Positions 58,101 to 64,000 of a DNA stretch of 64,000 nt are shown in pieces. The notes beneath the pieces are model-generated. The model searched no databases. It was given only the letters and a program-made list of their open reading frames with translations, and was not told the DNA's origin. Source of the stretch: JAWLAT01 sp041395325 (GTDB lineage: Bacteria; Pseudomonadota; Gammaproteobacteria; Xanthomonadales; SZUA-5). Location: contig JAWLAT010000008.1 of NCBI GenBank assembly GCA_041395325.1, forward strand, positions 62,001 to 126,000. The letters are read 5' to 3'. Each line of letters starts with the position of its first letter. The first letter of the stretch is position 1. The translations under genes were made by a program, and so were the position numbers.

Positions 58101-61100
58101 TCGCCACATCCGGGTCGGATTTGCGGCTGAAGGTCGACAGGATCGCGTTCCAGGCACGGTCGATCAGACGCTCGCGTGTTTGCACGACGATTCGTGCATT
58201 GCCGCGGGCCAGATCGCGGGCCAGCATGTTGATCGTTCGATCCTCGACCTTGGCACCTCGCGCGTTGACGAACAGGCAGCGGCCGGTGACCGGGCTGAAC
58301 CAGCTGAGCTTGCGGCGCACCAGATCACCCTGCTGATTGCGGGTGAACTCAAACCAGGTGCCGAAGGGCAGATGCTTGATCCGCTCGACCATCCTAACTT
58401 CTTCAGCGGTCAGCTCCCATTGCTCCTGCCCGCGCAGGCTCGACAGGATGGTCGACGGGGACTCCTGAGCGCCCTGGCCGCCACCCAGCTTCGGTCGCGC
58501 CTCCAGCGTCTGCTGCAGCACCGCCGCCGTCGGCGCGCTGGCCTCGCGCTCGGGCTCGTCCAGGCCCAACGCCGCGGACAGCGCCGCCTGCACCGGCCGG
58601 AAGGCGTCCGGGACCATGCCGACCGAACCCACGCCATCGGCCAGTTCGCGCGCCAGCGCCTCGAAGGCCTGGCGGCGCTGCGCCTGCGGGGCGGTGCGTT
58701 CGGCATGCAGCGACAGCAGCTGCGCCGCCTGTCCCAGGTCGTGCTGGAAATCCTCGCCCTGCGGTCCCTGCCGCAGCAGGCTCAACGCCAGCACATCGGT
58801 CCAGGCTTGCAGCAGGAAGCTGTGCAGCGCCTCCGGCACCGCATCGTGTTGTGCCAGCAATGCCTCGGTGGCTTCGACCGCGGCAGCGCGGGACAGATCC
58901 ATCTTCTCGCGCCCGCGCGCCGCATCGATCTGCCGCTTCTCCGAGACTTCGGCCTTGCGCCTGACCGACTTCAGGTGACCACCCAGATCGTCGAGCAACT
59001 CGTCGAACAGCTGATCGTTCTCGTCGTAGTCGCGAATGACCCGGTCGACCACCAGTTGCATGCGGTCGAGCATCGGCCGGTCGGCATCCTCGTCTTCGAC
59101 CCACAAGGTCGCGGCCTCGGCGATCTCGTTGAGCAGCAGGCGGGCCGGGTGCTTGCGCTGGGTGAAGAAGCGCTTGTCTCGCAGGGCCACTTTCAGCACC
59201 GGCACCTGCAGCTTGGTCAGCAGTCCATGGCTGTGCGACACCGGCGACAGTCCCTGGCCGAGCTGATCGAACAGCAGGCCCACCAGATCGACGGTGTCCT
59301 CGTCCTCTTCTGACAGCCGCGTCGGCGTGCCATCTGAAATCGCTCGCAGCTGACTGAGCATGTCGTGCTTGAGGTCGCTGACGCGTCGCGGCTGCCAGCG
59401 GCCATCGACCATCCGCGGTGCGGCGGGCTGGCCCTGCAGCACACTGAGCACGCCCTGCACATCAGCGGCCGGTGCCACCGGCCGGCTGGCCATCGCGGCC
59501 TGCGCCGGTGATGGCCCCTGCCGCGTCCGGCGCCCGCTGAGCAGATCTCGCAAGGTCTCGAACAGCTCGCTCTGGTCGAGGTCGTCGCCGGTATCGTGCA
59601 TCGGGCCGGCCTGCGGATGCGTTTCCGGTACCGACTGCCAGACGGCCTCCAGCGCCTGCAGCGCCGGGCCCAATTCGGCCGCAGGCAAAGCTGAGCTCGG
59701 GGTCGCGTCGAATGGGCCGACCGACATCGGCGCCGGGTGCTCCGGGATCGGCGTTGGTGGCGCCGCAGACGGCTGCGAGTCCGGCAGTGACGCGGTTGCT
59801 GGACGTGTGACGGCGTCCGCCGGCTCGTCAGTGGGGTCCGATGGCGGCGTCTCACTGCGCTCGACAGGCGCCTGGTTGCCTACTTCAGCTGCCTCGGTGC
59901 CCGCCGGCGACCGCAACGGCGCGGTTCGCGGGCGCGGCAAGAGCAAATGCGGCAGGATGCGGTGTCGAATCAGGTCATCGTTGACCGCCTCGAGCATCGC
60001 GTCCAGCACCTCCAGCAAACAGTTTTCCAGATGGCGGTAGGCGTCCACGCGCGCCTCCACCGACAGGTCCAATCGGCGTCCTGCCGCCTTCAGCGCGTCG
60101 GCCAGCGCCTGCGGACCGACCGGAATCAGCTCCACGTCCAGCGGCGGGGCGGCAGCGATGACGGCGAAGCGGTAGGCCAGCACATGCCAGGTGGCGGCAA
60201 AACGCATCTCCGCCTTGGCTGACAACTCGGACAGGATCAAGCTCTCTTCCAGATCCTCGCTGGCGACCAGCTGCAGGACTTGTCCGCTGCTGCTCTGCGC
60301 AGGTTTCGGGGCTTGCGCGGCAACCAGCCCGACCAGGCCGGCCTGCAGGCTGTCGCGGAAGGCGACCTGCATCTCGACGGCACGCTTGCGCACTTCGCGC
60401 ATGGCGACGAACTGTTCGTTCTGTTGCTGATGATTGATCGCCTTGTCGGCGCGCCGGAACAGGATCTGCTCGTAGTCCGACAGTCCCTTCTGCAGTGCCG
60501 GCTCGAGCACCTGCCAGGCTGCCTGAAAGACGCCTTCGAGCACGCTGCGCACTCGCGGAGGCAAGCGCGCATCGGTGTACCGCGAAAAGGGCAGGATGTC
60601 GTGCATGCCGGATCCGCCGCCGGAATCTCTCGCAGTGTAGCTTGAGAACGCGTCTCGGCGCCGGTGTCATCTGGCCTGGCTCGACCCGCGCGCGGCTTGG
60701 GCTATGCTCGCCCGCGTTGCCGATCCGGAGTCACCGCTCATGCGTCCGTTGCCTGTCCTGTTGCTGGCGCTGCACGCGCCCTTGTCGCTTGCCGCCGGCT
60801 TGGAAGAGTCACAGCTGCAGACGGCGGCTGCCCTGCGCGACCAGGCGCTGGCCGGGAGTGGCGCCTGTGCGATCGTCGAGTCGCTGACCACCGAAGTCGG
60901 CCCGCGACTGGCCGGGTCGGAGGCCGATGCGCGCGGACGCGCCTGGGCCGAGGTCAAGTTTCGCGAACTGGGTTTCGATCGGGTCTGGACCGAGGCAGTC
61001 AGTTTTCCGGTCTGGGAGCGAGGCTATGAGAGTGCCGCTGTGGTCGCGCCATACCCGCAGCCGCTGATCGTGACGGCGCTCGGCGGCACAGTCGGCACGC

Positions 61101-64000
61101 CCGAGGGTGGGGTGCGCGCCGAAGTGGTGGCATTTCCGTCCCTGGACGCGCTGCAGGCCGCCGATCCGGCCAGCGTGGCCGGCAAGATCGTCTTCCTCAA
61201 CCAGCGCATGGAACGAGCCCGTGACGGCTCCGGTTATGGCCGCGCCGTGGTGATCCGCGCTCAGGGCGCCTCGGTGGCCGGTCGGGCCGGCGCGGCTGCC
61301 GTGCTGATCCGTTCGGTGGGCACCGACAGCACCTCGCGTACGCCTCACACCGGCATGATGCGCTACGACAACACGCCCACCCGCATTCCCGCCGCGGCGC
61401 TGTCGAATGTCGATGCCGACCTGCTGGAGAAGATCCTGCAGCGTGGTGAACCGGTGACGGTCAAGCTGGAGTTGGGCTCACGCACCCGCAAGGGCGATTA
61501 CACGTCGGCCAATGTGATCGGCGAGATCACTGGGCGCCAGGCACCGCAGGAAGTGGTGTTGCTGGCCGCCCATCTGGACTCCTGGGACCTGGGCACTGGC
61601 GCCATTGATGATGGTGCCGGCATTGCGATCACGATGGCTGCGGGCGCGCTGATCGGACAGCAGGCGCAGCCGCCGCGGCGCAGCATCCGGGTGGTGGCCT
61701 ACGCCAACGAGGAGCAGGGTATCTATGGCGGCAAGGCCTATGCCGAAGCGCATGCCGATGACTTCCACAACCACATCCTCGCGCTGGAAAGTGATTTCGG
61801 CGCCGGTCGCATTTACCGCTTCGATACGCGCTTTGCCGAGGCGGCGCTGCCGTTGGCCACGCAGATGCAGACCTTGTTGACGCCACTGGGCGTGGAACGA
61901 GGCAGCAATGAAGCCTATGGGGGTGCCGACATCAGCACGCTGCGCGCCGCCGAGGTGCCGGTCGCGGGCCTGGCGCAGGATGGCACGCTGTACTTCGACA
62001 TCCACCACACGGCCAACGACACGCTGGACAAGATTGATGCGGCGGATCTGGATCAGAACGTGGCCGGCTTCGTGACCGTCGCCTGGCTGGCCGCCGACAC
62101 CGAGGCCTATCTGGACGAGCGCGAGCGCCCAGCCGGGGACTGAGGCGGCGCCGCGCCGCCGAGTGTCAGCGCTCGTCGGCGGGCACGGGTCCGATCAGAT
62201 CCCACTGATTGCCGTAGAGATCGGCAAACACCGCTACACGCCCCCAGGGCTGATCCTCGGGTGGCCGCACGAAGCGCACGCCGCGATCCCGATAGCGCTG
62301 GTAGTCGCGCTGGAAGTCGTCGGTGTGTAGGAACAGGAAGACCCGACCGCCACTCTGCGCGCCGATGGCCTGCGCCTGCTCGGCGTTGGCGGCCCGCGCC
62401 AGCAGCAGCGCACAACTGGACCCGGGCGGCCGCACCACCACCCAGCGCTTGGCCTGCTCGGGCACCTCGCGATCTTCGACCAGTTCGAAACCGAGCGTAT
62501 CGACGTAGAAGGCCAGCGCCTCGTCATAGTCGCCAACCACCAGCGCGACCAGCGCCAGTTGCTGCTGCACAGGCGCCATCACCGTCGGCTCAGCCACGCA
62601 GATGATGGGCGAAGAAGTCGAGGGTCCGTTGCCAGGCCTTGGCCGCGGCGGCCTCGTCGAAGCGCGGGGTGGTGTCGTTGTTGAAACCGTGCTGGGTGTC
62701 CGGATAGATCACCGCTTCATAGGACTTGCCGGCCGCCTTGAGGGCAGCTTCGTAGTCCGGCCAACTCGCGTTGACGCGCTCGTCCAGGCCGGCAAAGACC
62801 AGCAGCAGTTCAGCCTGGATCTGGTCGACCTGATCCAGTGGTGCGGGACCGCCGTAGAAGGGCACGGCGGCGCGCAGTTCGGGGACCTGCGTCGCCAGAT
62901 AGTTGGTGATGGCGCCGCCGTAGCAGAAGCCCACCGCGCCCAGCCGGCCATTGCCATCCGGATGCGCCAGCAGCCAGCGCGCTGCCGCCACGAAATCCGC
63001 TCGTGCCTTGTTCTGGTCAAGCTGGCGGAACAACTCGCGCGCCTGATCTTCTCCACCCGGATAGCCACCCAGCGGGTGCAGTGCATCGGGTGCCAGCACC
63101 AGATAGCCGGCCAGTCCAAGCCGTCGGGCGATGTCCTCGATGTGTGGATTGAGTCCGCGGTTCTCGTGCGCCACGACGACCAGCGGCAGCGGACCGTTGT
63201 GGCCCACCGGGCGAACCAGATAGCCACCGGCCGGGTCGCTGCCCTCTGGCGAGGGGTACTCGATGCGCTCGATCTGCAGCCGTGGATCCTCGGGCGATAC
63301 GCGCTGCGCGGCGGCGAAGTTGGGACTCAGCGCGGCCAGCAGGGCAACAGCACCGGTGCTGCCGGCGGCGTAGCGGGAAGCGCCCGCGATGAATCCTCGA
63401 CGGTCCAGCAATCCGTGCACATAGCGGTCGAACAGCTGCAGGACTTCAGGCGCGAAGTCAGCAGCGGTCAGGCGAGTGGGGGCGTTCATGGCGACTCCAG
63501 GCACTGCGGACGGATGGCCATGATCGCGCGAATCGCGTTGGTTGTCCGTGCGGGTGCTCCGGTTCAGTCGTTGAGAATGGACCGCAGGGACCGCTGTGCC
63601 GCCTCCATCGAGAAGTTGTCCGCCACATTCTGCAGACCGGCGTCGGAGATCTGCAGCCACAGCTCGGGGTCCTGGTAAAGCCGCACGATCTCGGCGGCCA
63701 GCGCCGTCGGTTCGTCGGCGATCAGGCCGTGCACCCCATGCTCGAGAAACATGCCCTCGGCCGCGACCGAGGTCATCACGACCGGCTGCCCATGCGCCAT
63801 GCTGGAATTGACCTTGCCCTTGACGCCGGCACCGTAGCGCAGCGGCGCAACCGCCAGGCGGCAGCCATCCAGAAAGGGTTCGAGCTGCTCGGCAAAGCCC
63901 TCAATCACCACGCCGGGACGATCGGCCAGCCGGCGTATGGATTCCGGCATCTTGCTGCCGACCACGCGAAAGCGCATCTGCGGCAATTCGGCGTGCACCA

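Overview
This is a GC-rich chromosomal window that I read as a gammaproteobacterium of the Xanthomonadales/Lysobacterales group. The main reasons are the housekeeping block gmk-yicC // rph-rdgB-hemW, codon usage dominated by G/C third positions, and several secreted proteins ending in or near an F-[A/G]-[D/N]-G-F-E tail, which I associate with that order. I see no rRNA, tRNA, CRISPR, integrase or transposase. The GT4-type glycosyltransferase at the right edge and the delta-60 repeat protein at the left edge are cut by the window.

Layout. 0-9 kb: secreted delta-60 protein, a DUF442-like phosphatase lipoprotein, an NSS transporter/amidohydrolase operon, an orphan sensor kinase and an S9 peptidase. 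9.3-12.9 kb (minus strand): a compact operon that I interpret as a split borosin RiPP cluster. It encodes an alpha-N-methyltransferase of the tetrapyrrole-methylase fold, a GNAT acetyltransferase, a 95-residue precursor-like peptide and a TPR-GGDEF protein. 13-17 kb: an operon of small enzymes (MAPEG, a 75-aa protein, GrpB-like, PAT-like GNAT), an SGNH lipoprotein, a Coq4-like metalloprotein and a coupled pair of unknown small genes. 17.2-19.3 kb: a visibly AT-richer accessory patch with a nitrilase-fold gene whose 3' end is broken by several frameshifts. 19-23 kb: small secreted or unknown proteins and a carboxypeptidase-regulatory-repeat surface protein.

23.3-29.8 kb: a complete RND efflux operon (adaptor, pump, outer-membrane channel, TetR) with a TetR-type palindrome in front of it, suggesting autoregulation. 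30-40 kb: S41 peptidase, a hidden remnant of an FADGFE-tailed protein, a CSLREA/Calx-beta surface protein, RidA, a large Gly/Ser-repeat secreted protein and small exported proteins. 40-44.6 kb: a translationally coupled FHA-AAA+ regulator and Ser/Thr kinase with TPRs. 44.7-53.4 kb: GH51 arabinofuranosidase, M14 carboxypeptidase, a Phd/VapC toxin-antitoxin pair, a lipoprotein and a large mosaic HEAT/propeller/TPR protein.

53.5-64 kb: core genes gmk, yicC, rph, rdgB and hemW, then PilZ and DUF1631 (c-di-GMP related), an M28 peptidase, a VOC protein, a dienelactone hydrolase and the glycosyltransferase fragment.

The most interesting region is the putative split borosin cluster at 9.36-12.98 kb. 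Its methyltransferase keeps the Tyr-Arg-Tyr-Tyr spacing of borosin enzymes. The peptide has a Nif11/borosin-binding-like N-terminus followed by a hydrophobic TTLTCLVF stretch. A GNAT gene is locked between the two by tight spacing on one side and an ATGA overlap on the other.
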